Below are positions 1 through 8,296 of a stretch of 64,000 nucleotides of DNA, piece after piece. Every line of letters begins with the position of its first letter. Position 1 is the first letter of the stretch. The notes under the pieces were generated by a model. That model worked only from the letters and a program-made list of their open reading frames with translations, was not told the origin of the DNA and ran no database searches. Source of the DNA: DASRDB01 sp035652815 (GTDB lineage Bacteria > Chloroflexota > Ktedonobacteria > Ktedonobacterales > Ktedonobacteraceae); the NCBI GenBank assembly GCA_035652815.1, contig DASRDB010000003.1, positions 1-64,000 of the forward strand, given 5' to 3'. A program made the translations under genes and the position numbers.

Positions 1-466
1 GGGACTGCCAACGGTGAGCAACATCCTCAACACGCTGGTGGCCTACATCCCCAACGTGTTTGTCGCGATCCTGGTGCTGTTCCTGGGCACACTGGCGGGC
101 ACCTTTGTCGCCGACATTGTGCGCGGCGCGGTGGCCTCGGCCAATATCGGCAGCCCCAACCTGTTCGCGAACATTGCCAGGTGGGCCATTATCGCCTTCG
201 CCGCCCTGGTCGCTCTTGAGCAGCTGCAGATTACGCCTTCGCTCATCAACGAACTCTTTGGCGCGATTGTCGCCGCCCTGGCGATTGCCTTTGGTCTGGC
301 CTTCGGTCTTGGCGGACAGGAAACTGCCCGCCGCTGGCTGAATCGTGGCGAGCAGACCGCGACTACAGCAGCCAAACAAATTGATCCCCAGCAGGTGCGC
401 GAGCAAGCTCAGCAGGCGACTTCAATGCAACAAGATGAGATGCGTCGCCGTAGCAGGCCTCGCTAA
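1..466 (+). CDS. MscS-type TM-helix membrane protein (5' partial)
   Basis: A small integral membrane protein related to the conserved TM-helix repeats found beside or within MscS-type mechanosensitive channels. The visible part has two hydrophobic helices (around AILVLFLGTLAGTFVADIV and ELFGAIVAALAIAFGLAFGL) joined by an amphipathic stretch, then a charged glutamine-rich cytoplasmic tail ending in RRRSRPR. A GTG at 14 could serve as a start, but the frame stays open to the window edge and reads GLPTVSN into it. That residue run is typical of the family's interior, so I read the gene as truncated on its 5' side. The channel's beta domain is absent, so this is probably not a complete MscS channel. 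The next genes are stress proteins, which suggests an envelope or osmotic stress setting (inference). Confidence 0.7.
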   Translation, partial: GLPTVSNILNTLVAYIPNVFVAILVLFLGTLAGTFVADIVRGAVASANIGSPNLFANIARWAIIAFAALVALEQLQITPSLINELFGAIVAALAIAFGLAFGLGGQETARRWLNRGEQTATTAAKQIDPQQVREQAQQATSMQQDEMRRRSRPR

Positions 467-558
467 TTGTTGTGAAACGATAGTGATGGATGTCGCGTAT
501 TCAATGAGGTGACATCCAAATTACCAGTAAGTAGCTCAATGAAAGGAAATCAGACAAT

Positions 559-1434
559 ATGGCAAGTAACATCGTAGTAGCAGCCTTTACCGATGAAACG
601 CAGGCTCAGAAGGCTATGAACGACCTGATGGCCGCAGGGTTTAGCGGAGACCAGATTCGCCATTCAGTGCGCCGTGACGGTATGGGCCTGACTGACGCTC
701 TCACCAATCTCGGTCTTTCTGACAACGAGGCCAACTTCTTCAATCAGGAATTCGAGAACGGGCGCACCATCGTTTCCGTCACCACGGACGACCGCATGGA
801 TGAGGCTCGCAATATCCTGATGCAGGATGGTGGCTACGACTTCAACACGCGCATGGGCAGCACAAGCGCCTATGCGACCAGCACGCAAACGACCGACTAC
901 AACCAGGCGAATTATGCTCAGACTGCCGGTACGCAAACGACCGACTACATCAACCAGACGAGCGGTTATGGTACTCAGAACACTGGTTACACCAACCAGG
1001 CCGACTATGGCACCCAGACCGACGTTGGGGATGAAGAGCGCCGCCGCCTGCGCCTGCGCGAGGAGCAGTTGCAGGTCAACAAGCAGCCGGTCGAAGCCGG
1101 TGAGGTTGGCATCCACAAGGATGTGGTAGAGGAGCAGAAGACGGTCAACGTCCCTGTCACCCATGAAGAGGTTTACATCGAGCGCCGCCCGGGTTCTGGG
1201 CAGCCCACAGATGAGTCTATCGGCCAGGGTGAGGATATCCGCGTCCCTGTGCGTGAGGAACAGGTCAACGTCACGAAACAGACGGTGGACACCGGCGAGG
1301 TCGCCATCGGCAAGCGCGCCGTCCAGGAGACCCAGCAGGTCAGCGATACCGTCAAGCGTGAGGAAGCCCGTATCGACCGTGAGGGCGATGTAAACGTCCA
1401 GGACACCAACATCGACAACCAGTATAATCAATAA
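559..1434 (+). CDS. YsnF/AvaK-like stress protein, DUF2382 x2
   Basis: A 291-residue soluble protein of the general-stress type. Residues 1-100 form a GSP17M/YflT-like domain (opens with IVVAAFTDETQAQKAMNDL). Residues 105-155 are a low-complexity linker rich in T, Q, N, Y and G with repeated TTDYNQ/TTDYINQ units. Two DUF2382 modules follow (about 158-210 and 226-282), each with the pattern LRLREEQLxVNKQPVEAGEV...V..EEV.IERRP. The ATG is preceded by AAAGGAAA at a suitable distance. A terminator directly follows, so this is probably a single-gene unit. Biochemical function is unknown; DUF2382 proteins are often stress-induced. A paralogue lies immediately downstream. Confidence 0.85.
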   Translation: MASNIVVAAFTDETQAQKAMNDLMAAGFSGDQIRHSVRRDGMGLTDALTNLGLSDNEANFFNQEFENGRTIVSVTTDDRMDEARNILMQDGGYDFNTRMGSTSAYATSTQTTDYNQANYAQTAGTQTTDYINQTSGYGTQNTGYTNQADYGTQTDVGDEERRRLRLREEQLQVNKQPVEAGEVGIHKDVVEEQKTVNVPVTHEEVYIERRPGSGQPTDESIGQGEDIRVPVREEQVNVTKQTVDTGEVAIGKRAVQETQQVSDTVKREEARIDREGDVNVQDTNIDNQYNQ

Positions 1435-1452
1435 ACTGGATGGAAGATGACA

Positions 1453-1490
1453 CAGGCAATGGTGAAAATGCAACCATTGCCTGTTCTTTT
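1453..1490 (+). terminator. Rho-independent terminator after first ysnF-like gene
   Basis: An 11-bp perfect stem (CAGGCAATGGT / ACCATTGCCTG) with a 9-nt loop is followed by TTCTTTT. It lies between the two DUF2382 genes and rules out translation of the second gene from the in-frame ATG at 1440. Confidence 0.85.
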
Positions 1491-1529
1491 CAAACCAACA
1501 TGCTAGCCGCAGAAAAAAGGAGCAGGCAG

Positions 1530-2369
1530 ATGGACAGCACAGAAAGCCCCATCGTGGTAGGAGTTTTTCGTGATAGCGCGCTTGCTGAACGCGCTGTGGA
1601 CGAATTGCGTTATGCTGGCTTTCGGCAGGACGAGATTCATGTGATGAGACAGGGCGGCAGTACAGGAGGTATTTTTGAGCAACTTTTCCATGCCTTCTCC
1701 AGCCATGAATCGACTGGCAAGAGTATCACCGATGCTTTCCGTGACGAACTACCCCAGGAAGATGCCGATTACTACCAGCGCGAATACGATGCCGGGCGCA
1801 CACTGGTATTTGTCCACTCTTACGGGCATCAACAAAAAGCGCGTGACATTCTCTACCAGTTCGGAGCCTACAACGCGCAATCGTACTCGCATGGCATCAA
1901 GGACGAACGAGTAGTTCCAATACGCGAAGAAGTCCTGCAAGCGAACAAGCAGCCCGTTGAGGTCGGCGAAATCTACATCCGCAAGGTGGTCGTGACTGAA
2001 GAGAAAACGATCACTGTTCCTGTGATGCGCGAGGAAGTCATTATCGAACGCCGACCGGCTCCACACGCTCCTGCTGCTGGTCAATCATCCGAGCCAGTTC
2101 CTGAACAAATTGCGGCCCGGGTAGTCGAGCTAAAAGTGGGCGAAGTCCTGCGCATTCCCGTTCGCACAGAACAGGTCATCGTTCAGAAGCAGCCTGTGGT
2201 CACCGAAGAAATCATCGTTGGCAAGCGAGAAGTGCAAGAAGTGCAGCAATTCACTGAAACCGTCCGAAAGGAAGTACCGCGTCTCGAACGCGAAGGCGAT
2301 GTCACTGTTCACGGCAGTCCGGTCGAGGAACACGTAGACCAGGTTGAGCAATCAACACAGACACAATGA
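1530..2369 (+). CDS. YsnF/AvaK-like stress protein, second copy
   Basis: A 279-residue paralogue of the preceding protein. It has an N-terminal YflT/GSP17M-like domain (IVVGVFRDSALAERAVDEL), a shorter linker without the TTDYNQ repeats, and two DUF2382 modules (about 128-180 and 205-262; KQPVEVGEIYIRKVVV and KQPVVTEEIIVGKREV). I start it at ATG 1530, behind AAGGAG at 1518-1523. An in-frame ATG at 1440 lies upstream of the terminator at 1453-1490 and is unlikely to be used. It runs almost to the convergent MFS gene (2-nt gap). The role is presumably in a general stress response, by family association only. Confidence 0.85.
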   Translation: MDSTESPIVVGVFRDSALAERAVDELRYAGFRQDEIHVMRQGGSTGGIFEQLFHAFSSHESTGKSITDAFRDELPQEDADYYQREYDAGRTLVFVHSYGHQQKARDILYQFGAYNAQSYSHGIKDERVVPIREEVLQANKQPVEVGEIYIRKVVVTEEKTITVPVMREEVIIERRPAPHAPAAGQSSEPVPEQIAARVVELKVGEVLRIPVRTEQVIVQKQPVVTEEIIVGKREVQEVQQFTETVRKEVPRLEREGDVTVHGSPVEEHVDQVEQSTQTQ

Positions 2370-2371
2370 TG

Positions 2372-3598
2372 TTACACTTTCTCATTCTGGAATTCTACCA
2401 TCGCAGATAAGGGAGCTTTTGCCAGCAATCGTGTTGTATATTGCCAGAAAATTCCCATTATCCCCGTCAAACCAAGTATAAATGGTAGGAGCGACCAGCT
2501 ACCCGCGAACTGGATCAGGATGCCAGCCAACCAGGGGAAAAGTGCAAGCCCAATAATGCTCGCACTGACTATAAAGCCGATGGTGGAGGCCGCGAGTTGC
2601 GCTGGCACCAGTCTCGGGGTCAAAGCTACTGTGAGTGGATAAATAGGCCCGAGACTGAGTCCTACAAAGAAAAGACCTATTGCTGCTGCCGCCTCGAAAG
2701 GAAGCGCCCAGATCACGCCAATGCCCAGTACCAATCCTGCCATACATAAGTACATCAACCCTCCCGGGCCCACGCCGAATCGCTCGGCTATATTTTCCAG
2801 CACAAATCGACCCAGTGTCAGGCCCAGCCACAAACCGCTTACCATCCATCCTGCCGCCAACGTATCGATATGCCTTGCCGTGAGCAAGTAGCTAAAGCTC
2901 CAATTTCCCAGGCTCACCTCGACTCCCACATAGACCAGCAAAAACAAGGCGGCCAGCCAGACCGCGCCAGTTCTGAGCGTTGCTCCAAGAGCGCTTTCTT
3001 TGCTTGTCGATTGCGCCCGCTCGCCGAGTTGAACAGCATCAAAGAGCAGCACAAAGCCGGACAATAATACCATCCCCAGGATGGCAAATACCACAAAGAC
3101 GACATTCCAGCCCCAACCAAGCGCAAGCACGCTGCCCGCAATCAAGGGGCCAACCAGAGAGCCTACGCCAAAATAGGCATGCAGGTGATTCAGCAACGCT
3201 GCGCTGCGCGGCAGGGCGGCAATATACACATTCAAGCCGGTTTCGATGATGCCCGCGCCAAATCCACTCAGCAGACGGGCAAGCAAAACCAGAAAGAAAG
3301 GCGGTTGCAGGCCGAACAACAGATATCCACCTGCAAATGTCAACGCTCCTACTATAAGGAACGCTCGCTGCCCCAGGCGCTCCGAAAGCAGCCCGGTGCA
3401 AAACGCCGAGAGAAAATACCCACCGGATGACACGAGAAAGAGCAATCCCAGCACCGCATTGTTTACGCGGTAAAAATTGCCGATGCTGGGAAGCAATATA
3501 CCCATTGCGCCGCCACTCAAGCCCACCAGGGCAAAACCAAAAAAGGCCAGGGCAAGCCGCAGCCGGGCCAGGCGAGGAGAAATAGACAGGTTATGCAT
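2372..3598 (-). CDS. MFS transporter
   Basis: A 408-residue major facilitator superfamily permease with about 12 hydrophobic helices. After helix 2 comes GLLSERLGQRAFLIVGAL, matching the family's loop 2-3 signature (G...D/E R.G.R), and the second half repeats the fold (LGRFVLENIAERFGVGP). The overall look is like FucP/YfkF-type permeases and drug-efflux relatives, but the substrate cannot be read from the sequence. It is transcribed divergently from the helicase gene and converges on the second YsnF gene. No strong Shine-Dalgarno is visible before the ATG. Confidence 0.8.
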   Translation of the reverse strand: MHNLSISPRLARLRLALAFFGFALVGLSGGAMGILLPSIGNFYRVNNAVLGLLFLVSSGGYFLSAFCTGLLSERLGQRAFLIVGALTFAGGYLLFGLQPPFFLVLLARLLSGFGAGIIETGLNVYIAALPRSAALLNHLHAYFGVGSLVGPLIAGSVLALGWGWNVVFVVFAILGMVLLSGFVLLFDAVQLGERAQSTSKESALGATLRTGAVWLAALFLLVYVGVEVSLGNWSFSYLLTARHIDTLAAGWMVSGLWLGLTLGRFVLENIAERFGVGPGGLMYLCMAGLVLGIGVIWALPFEAAAAIGLFFVGLSLGPIYPLTVALTPRLVPAQLAASTIGFIVSASIIGLALFPWLAGILIQFAGSWSLLPFILGLTGIMGIFWQYTTRLLAKAPLSAMVEFQNEKV

Positions 3599-3678
3599 TC
3601 GTTCTTGTTGTTGCCTCCACCTGCATTATATGACATCTTTCCCCGGCAAGAGAAAAATAGCGCGCAATTCCTATTGCG

Positions 3679-3707
3679 TTGTCGATTGCGAACAGGCGTG
3701 CTATAGT
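3679..3707 (+). promoter_or_regulatory. Sigma70-type promoter for the helicase gene
   Basis: TTGTCG (3679-3684), a 17-nt spacer and TATAGT (3702-3707) predict a transcript starting near 3714. GGAGAAGAGAAGG then precedes the GTG at 3731, which agrees with that start choice. Confidence 0.5.
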
Positions 3708-3730
3708 GGATAACGGAGAAGAGAAGGGAT

Positions 3731-6010
3731 GTGAGGAACACAATTAGCACAATGTCAACACATAAACAAAAAGCCAACACTCAACACAGCTTTTCCGCCA
3801 ACCCGCAGCAAGCAGCCGCCATCGCCCATACCAGGGGTCCCGCTGCCTTCATTGCCGCCGCCGGAACCGGAAAAACGTCTATTCTCGTGCAGCGCCTGGT
3901 GCGCCTCGTCGCGGTAGAAGGCATCGAGCCGGAAAAAATTCTGTGCGTCACCTTCACGCGCGCCGCCGCCAAAGAGATGGAGAAACGCGCACTGAAGGCC
4001 CTGAAGGCGCATAACATCGCGGATAGTGCATTAAAAGGGCTGCGCGTAGTCACCTTTCACCGTCTAGGGCACCTCATGCTGTGCGAAAAATTGCAATACA
4101 CTCCGTTGGAGTTAAATAAACGGCTGGTAAGCGGAGAACCCCGCCAGTGGCTTATCGAAGATGTGATTCGCACTCTACGGGGCAAGCGAACTGGCGGATC
4201 ATATGGCACTGTCGAATTGCTGGATATTCTGAGTGCGATTGACCACGCGAAAGAGGCAATGGTAGGGCCGGAAGACTCAGATGTGTTCTTTGCGACAAGC
4301 CTGGGCCTTGAAAGCGAGACTGCGGAACTTTATCGCGCCATCTATACCCAATACGAGCTGACAAAACAGCAAGAAAAGTTGTATGATTTGCCTGATCTCA
4401 TCTACATCCCGCTCACCCTGTTTCAAAACAACGCCACCTTTCGCAAAGCCTGGCAAAAACGCTACCAGTACATTCAGGTGGACGAAACCCAGGATACCAA
4501 CCCCTCGCAGTACCAACTGATCCAGTACCTGGCCGCTTCCCATAAGAACGTGGTCGTGGTTGGCGACCCTGACCAGGCCATTTACCAGTTTCGCGGTGCC
4601 AGCCCCGAAGCCTCGATTCTCTCGTTCCGCGCCATGTATCCCGAGGGCAAGATTTATCCCATCGAACACAATTATCGCTCGACGCCGCAGATACTCGAAG
4701 CCGCCAACCGCCTCATCTCGCATAACGACACGATGGAGGGCTTCGAGAAAAAACTACGCGCAACGCGGCTCGATGGCCCGCCGGTTCAAGTAACCGCCTA
4801 TGAGGACCAGGAATGCGAGGCGCAAGGCATTGCCAACCGCATCGCGCACTTGAAACGCTTGTGGGGAGAGCAACACGAGTCGCTCTCCTACCGCGATATC
4901 TTTGTCCTCTCGCGCACCAATCATCACCTTGCCTCGTTAGAAATCGCGCTGGCCCGCAAAGGTATCCCCTATCGCACAGTTGGTGGCTCCTCGTTTTTCA
5001 AACGCAAAACCACCCGCGATATGATCGCCTACCTGACCTTGATCGATGGCATGCGCATTCACCAGGACTACCTGGCCTCTCGCCAGAGCGCGCAGCAAAA
5101 AAAATTTGACGAGGTCTTTACGCCCATTTACAGCGGAGAGCAAAACGCGGCCTTTAAGATAGTGGCAAATATTCCCTCGAAGGCCTATTTCACGCGCACC
5201 GGGGCTACCTCGCATCGCTTCACTCGAGAGTTTTATGCCCTGCTCTCCCAGCGCGCCGGGCGCAATCCCTGGCCACAATTCTGTGAAGAGCAAATCTTCG
5301 CGATACCAACCGAACACCAATTGGCGGTGAAAGACCTGCTTGCCCTGCTGAAAAACGTTTACGAGCGCTGCCACAACCATCCCGCCGAGGCCATTCATCT
5401 CCTGCGCCAGCTTGCGTATGACATGCACCTGCGCCATAGCGACGGCAAATATAGCGAACAGGGGGATGAAGAATCGGAAGCGCCCGCCCATCACGAGGAG
5501 GTGCGGCCTGAGGGGCGCATCGACGAGTTAGAAGAACTGCTTCAGATCGCTCAGCGCTATAACACAATTCGCCATTTTCTAGATGGTATGGCCCAGCTCA
5601 AGGAGCGCGCCGAGGATACCAGCAAGAACAAACGGGATTGTGTCAGCCTGATGACGGTGCATAAGTCGAAAGGACTGGAGAGTCCAGTCGTCTTTGTGAT
5701 GGGCCTGACCGAGGGCATCTTCCCCCATCGCCTCTCGTATACAATGGCCGAGGATGGCCCAATCGTCGAAACGGGCATGGCAGAAGAGCGCCGTCTTGCC
5801 TATGTCGCCTTTACCCGGGCGCAACAACAACTCTATCTCTCGTGCATTCTCCGCTATCGGGGAGGAGATGCTGTCGCCTCGCGCTTCATTCAAGAGGCAG
5901 GACTGTCGCCCACCGACGAGGATGGCATTCTCAATCCTTTCCTGTTCCATCGCGACGGCAGGCCAAAACGCTCAAGCACTGTTGTATCAACGCCAACCTT
6001 GTTTGGTTGA
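3731..6010 (+). CDS. UvrD/Rep/PcrA-family DNA helicase
   Basis: A 759-residue superfamily 1A 3'-5' DNA helicase. Ordered motifs are all present: Q motif region (NPQQAAAIAH), motif I AAAGTGKTSILVQRL, motif II VDETQDTNPSQ, motif III VVVVGDPDQAIYQFRGA, motif IV EHNYRSTPQIL, motif V SLMTVHKSKGLE and motif VI ERRLAYVAFTRAQQQLYL. It unwinds DNA with ATP during repair or replication restart. GTG 3731 is chosen because the promoter and the GGAG/AAGG stretch lie just upstream; ATG 3752 is an alternative. The C-terminal extension of PcrA that contacts RNA polymerase is not apparent, so it may be a family paralogue rather than the housekeeping UvrD/PcrA. Confidence 0.9.
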   Translation: MRNTISTMSTHKQKANTQHSFSANPQQAAAIAHTRGPAAFIAAAGTGKTSILVQRLVRLVAVEGIEPEKILCVTFTRAAAKEMEKRALKALKAHNIADSALKGLRVVTFHRLGHLMLCEKLQYTPLELNKRLVSGEPRQWLIEDVIRTLRGKRTGGSYGTVELLDILSAIDHAKEAMVGPEDSDVFFATSLGLESETAELYRAIYTQYELTKQQEKLYDLPDLIYIPLTLFQNNATFRKAWQKRYQYIQVDETQDTNPSQYQLIQYLAASHKNVVVVGDPDQAIYQFRGASPEASILSFRAMYPEGKIYPIEHNYRSTPQILEAANRLISHNDTMEGFEKKLRATRLDGPPVQVTAYEDQECEAQGIANRIAHLKRLWGEQHESLSYRDIFVLSRTNHHLASLEIALARKGIPYRTVGGSSFFKRKTTRDMIAYLTLIDGMRIHQDYLASRQSAQQKKFDEVFTPIYSGEQNAAFKIVANIPSKAYFTRTGATSHRFTREFYALLSQRAGRNPWPQFCEEQIFAIPTEHQLAVKDLLALLKNVYERCHNHPAEAIHLLRQLAYDMHLRHSDGKYSEQGDEESEAPAHHEEVRPEGRIDELEELLQIAQRYNTIRHFLDGMAQLKERAEDTSKNKRDCVSLMTVHKSKGLESPVVFVMGLTEGIFPHRLSYTMAEDGPIVETGMAEERRLAYVAFTRAQQQLYLSCILRYRGGDAVASRFIQEAGLSPTDEDGILNPFLFHRDGRPKRSSTVVSTPTLFG

Positions 6011-6022
6011 GAACAACCAGGC

Positions 6023-6628
6023 TCACAGAATCAACTGGAGATTGCTCGTTAAGGTTTGAGCAGTGAGTTCGCGTGATACCCTGCTCACCACTGTTCCATC
6101 CCGATTAAGGAACAGCGTTTGCGGCAGTGATGCGATGCCGTAGCGAGTCGCAACCGACCCATCGGTATCCAACACTGCCGGATAGCTGACATTGTAGCGC
6201 TGCAAAAAGGCGTGAGCTTCACTGCTGGCGTCTTGATAGTCAACGCCCAGGAAAACGACATCTTTTCCCTGGGCCTGCATCTGCTTCCAGGTGCGTTCTA
6301 GCAACGGCGTTTCCTCCTTGCATGGCTCACACCAGGAGGCCCAGAAATTCAAGACAACTGGTTTGCCCTTGAAATTCGCAAGAGAAAGGACGGGCTGTCC
6401 GGCTGAAGCATTCAACATTTTCAGTGAAAAGCCCGGCGCAGCATGACCCAGCAACGGGTCCGAATTGGATTGCGAAGCGGGGGTCAATAATTGCGTCAGG
6501 AGAAAGATCAGCAGTCCCCCATTGATCAAAGTGACAACACCTAACACGGCTATTCTTCGCCTGCGCTGCTTCTTGCGCTCAGGCTCCTGAACAGGAGTAT
6601 TAACCGGCTCGCGGCGGCTCACTTTCAT
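6023..6628 (-). CDS. TlpA/ResA-like membrane-anchored thioredoxin
   Basis: A 201-residue thiol-disulfide oxidoreductase facing the cell exterior. Residues 1-25 are basic, 26-48 are a signal anchor (AVLGVVTLINGGLLIFLL), and the rest is a thioredoxin fold. The active site is NFWASWCEPCKEETPLL and the cis-Pro loop is ASLPQTLFL. TlpA/ResA proteins reduce disulfides, commonly in cytochrome c or copper-centre maturation, which fits the oxidase operon 2 kb away (inference). It lies 87 nt downstream of the propeller gene on the same strand and may be co-transcribed with it. Confidence 0.88.
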   Translation of the reverse strand: MKVSRREPVNTPVQEPERKKQRRRRIAVLGVVTLINGGLLIFLLTQLLTPASQSNSDPLLGHAAPGFSLKMLNASAGQPVLSLANFKGKPVVLNFWASWCEPCKEETPLLERTWKQMQAQGKDVVFLGVDYQDASSEAHAFLQRYNVSYPAVLDTDGSVATRYGIASLPQTLFLNRDGTVVSRVSRELTAQTLTSNLQLIL

Positions 6629-6715
6629 AGGTATGCCTCTTTCTACGCCAGGAGCAAATACCTTTCTTCGAGTATAGCACAGGTTTCTCGTTTTTGGAGA
6701 AAGAGTATTGCCCTT

Positions 6716-7879
6716 TCAAACGCGCTTCTGCAAAAATTTTCTCAGCAGCCAGATCATCATTAATACGACCACAAGTACCAGCAAACTAACGAGCAAAATG
6801 AGGCTAACAGGCATTGTTGCTGGAACGGACTGCGAAGGTGCTGTGCTATTACTCGATGGGTAAAGACCGGTAATGATAAAGTGTGGATTTCCGCCTACAG
6901 AAATACTGGTAATTACGCTTCGCCCAGGAATATCAAGCATCAAGACCTGGCCGTTAGCGAGCGCCACAAAGCCGAGCTGACCATCGTTCGTAATAGCAAC
7001 CGACTGCGGAGAGCTATTGAGAGAAATGATACGCGCCAGTTCCTGCCCATGTGCAGGAGTATTGGTAGTGACCGGACTGAGAACATCGAGCAGGTTATGT
7101 TCTCGATCAGGCACATATACTTCACCTGTATTGGCATCATAATCCATCGGACCAAATTGTCCGCCCTGCAACAGCACACGCAACACGGTTCGCGTAGCGA
7201 GGTCAACGGCAACCACCGTTCCCTGGCGCGTGGTGACATAGGCTGTAAAACCACCGGGAATGCAAATATTTTGCGGCCCTCCTGCTATAGGTATCGAGCC
7301 AAGCAGGTGTCCATTTACCTCAAAAACAGTGAGCGAGGTTCTGCCTGTAATCCAGAGTTGATTGGGGGTCGAAGGCGTGGCGTTCGGTGCCCTTGAAGCC
7401 GCTACCGCCAATCCATAAACAGGCTCGCGCGTCTCAAAAATATGCTCAATGGCGCATGTTGCAGAATTCAAGGCCCGCACGCGGCTATCTCCCTGTCCTG
7501 CCACATACAGAACCGTCGCATCCAGGCTTAGCGCGAGCAGCGATGGTTGGCCCGGAAGCGAAGCTGCGCAAAGTGTTTTGCCTGTTTTCGCCATAATAGC
7601 GACAACTCGCCCAAGCGCCGGTTCTGTGACATACAGGATATTGCCATCAAGGCTGAGCAAAACGGTGCGGGGATCACCAGCAAGCGCCATAGTTCCCGTT
7701 ACACGGCGCTTCGCGATATCGATGACACTAACCCCCAGGCCACCGCCTGCCACATAAGCAAGTTGAGGAGCGCCTCCATCCGCGTATGCCGTGGCGGATA
7801 CTCCCCCTGGATACGAAAAGAACATCGAAAGACAACAAAGACACAGGTAAAAGCAGCGTCTAATCGAAATTACTTTCAT
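6716..7879 (-). CDS. Surface YVTN-type beta-propeller protein
   Basis: A 387-residue exported protein. The N-terminus has a hydrophobic signal segment (CFYLCLCCLSMFFSYPG). About seven beta-propeller blades follow, with repeats such as AYVAGGGLGVSVID, LYVTEPALGRVVAI, LYVAGQGDSRVRALN and VYVPDREHNLLDVLS. The C-terminus is one transmembrane helix (SLILLVSLLVLVVVLMMIW) and a basic tail. It is therefore probably anchored with the propeller outside. YVTN propellers usually mediate binding rather than catalysis; the ligand is unknown. The thioredoxin gene follows it. Confidence 0.75.
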   Translation of the reverse strand: MKVISIRRCFYLCLCCLSMFFSYPGGVSATAYADGGAPQLAYVAGGGLGVSVIDIAKRRVTGTMALAGDPRTVLLSLDGNILYVTEPALGRVVAIMAKTGKTLCAASLPGQPSLLALSLDATVLYVAGQGDSRVRALNSATCAIEHIFETREPVYGLAVAASRAPNATPSTPNQLWITGRTSLTVFEVNGHLLGSIPIAGGPQNICIPGGFTAYVTTRQGTVVAVDLATRTVLRVLLQGGQFGPMDYDANTGEVYVPDREHNLLDVLSPVTTNTPAHGQELARIISLNSSPQSVAITNDGQLGFVALANGQVLMLDIPGRSVITSISVGGNPHFIITGLYPSSNSTAPSQSVPATMPVSLILLVSLLVLVVVLMMIWLLRKFLQKRV

Positions 7880-8022
7880 ATTTTTCCTTCGGCATGTTTT
7901 AAATAACCTTCCATTTTAAAAGTAGAACACGTTCATTATTCCTTGTCAAAGGAGACGATGATAGCTAATATTGGCTACATTTTTGTGATAAAAATGTGAC
8001 CTTTGTCTGTTATAAATCTATA

Positions 8023-8051
8023 TTCACAAGCGTATGTTTTTATGTTATACT
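8023..8051 (+). promoter_or_regulatory. Promoter of the cytochrome oxidase operon
   Basis: TTCACA (8023-8028), 17-nt spacer, TATACT (8046-8051). Predicted transcription start near 8058, leaving a leader of about 240 nt before the TTG start at 8297. Confidence 0.5.
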
Positions 8052-8228
8052 TGTGTTATCGTCACCGCACAAGTAAATAGGGGGAACAATTCTGACGTTC
8101 TTGTTGCTTCTCTGCTCATATCGAGAGAAGCTTTCAGGAATACGAGGAGTTGCCGATTTCAGCAGATAGCTCTGATTTTTGGGGCAGAGCAATTCTAACG
8201 GTGAAATGCATGTAGTCTTATTTTACGA

Positions 8229-8262
8229 GCCGACAAATGGGGGTAAGGCCTCATTTGTCGGC
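8229..8262 (+). promoter_or_regulatory. Leader hairpin before the oxidase operon
   Basis: Perfect 11-bp stem GCCGACAAATG / CATTTGTCGGC with a 12-nt loop, followed only by ATTTG, so it is a weak terminator at best. It ends 22 nt before the Shine-Dalgarno of the first gene and could act in attenuation, mRNA stability or processing (inference). Confidence 0.5.
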
Positions 8263-8296
8263 ATTTGCGCCAGGACCGCAGACAAGGAGGACTGCA

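Larger units (their letters stand above)
7880..8296. other. Divergent control region and oxidase-operon leader
   Basis: A 417-base gene-free stretch between the propeller gene and the oxidase operon. It is AT-rich near 7900-8060 and holds one convincing promoter (8023-8051), a leader of about 240 nt, a hairpin at 8229-8262 and the Shine-Dalgarno AAGGAGG at 8284-8290. A 69-codon frame at 8179-8388 overlaps the leader and the cupredoxin start; I do not consider it a gene. Confidence 0.6.

Noticed and set aside
664..1473. 269-codon open frame on the minus strand
   Set aside because: It is the antisense shadow of the YsnF-like gene; the residues are biased (Leu/Val/Asp runs) and there is no ribosome site.
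1440..1529. N-terminal extension of the second YsnF-like protein
   Set aside because: It would be encoded across a rho-independent terminator; a good ribosome site stands before ATG 1530.
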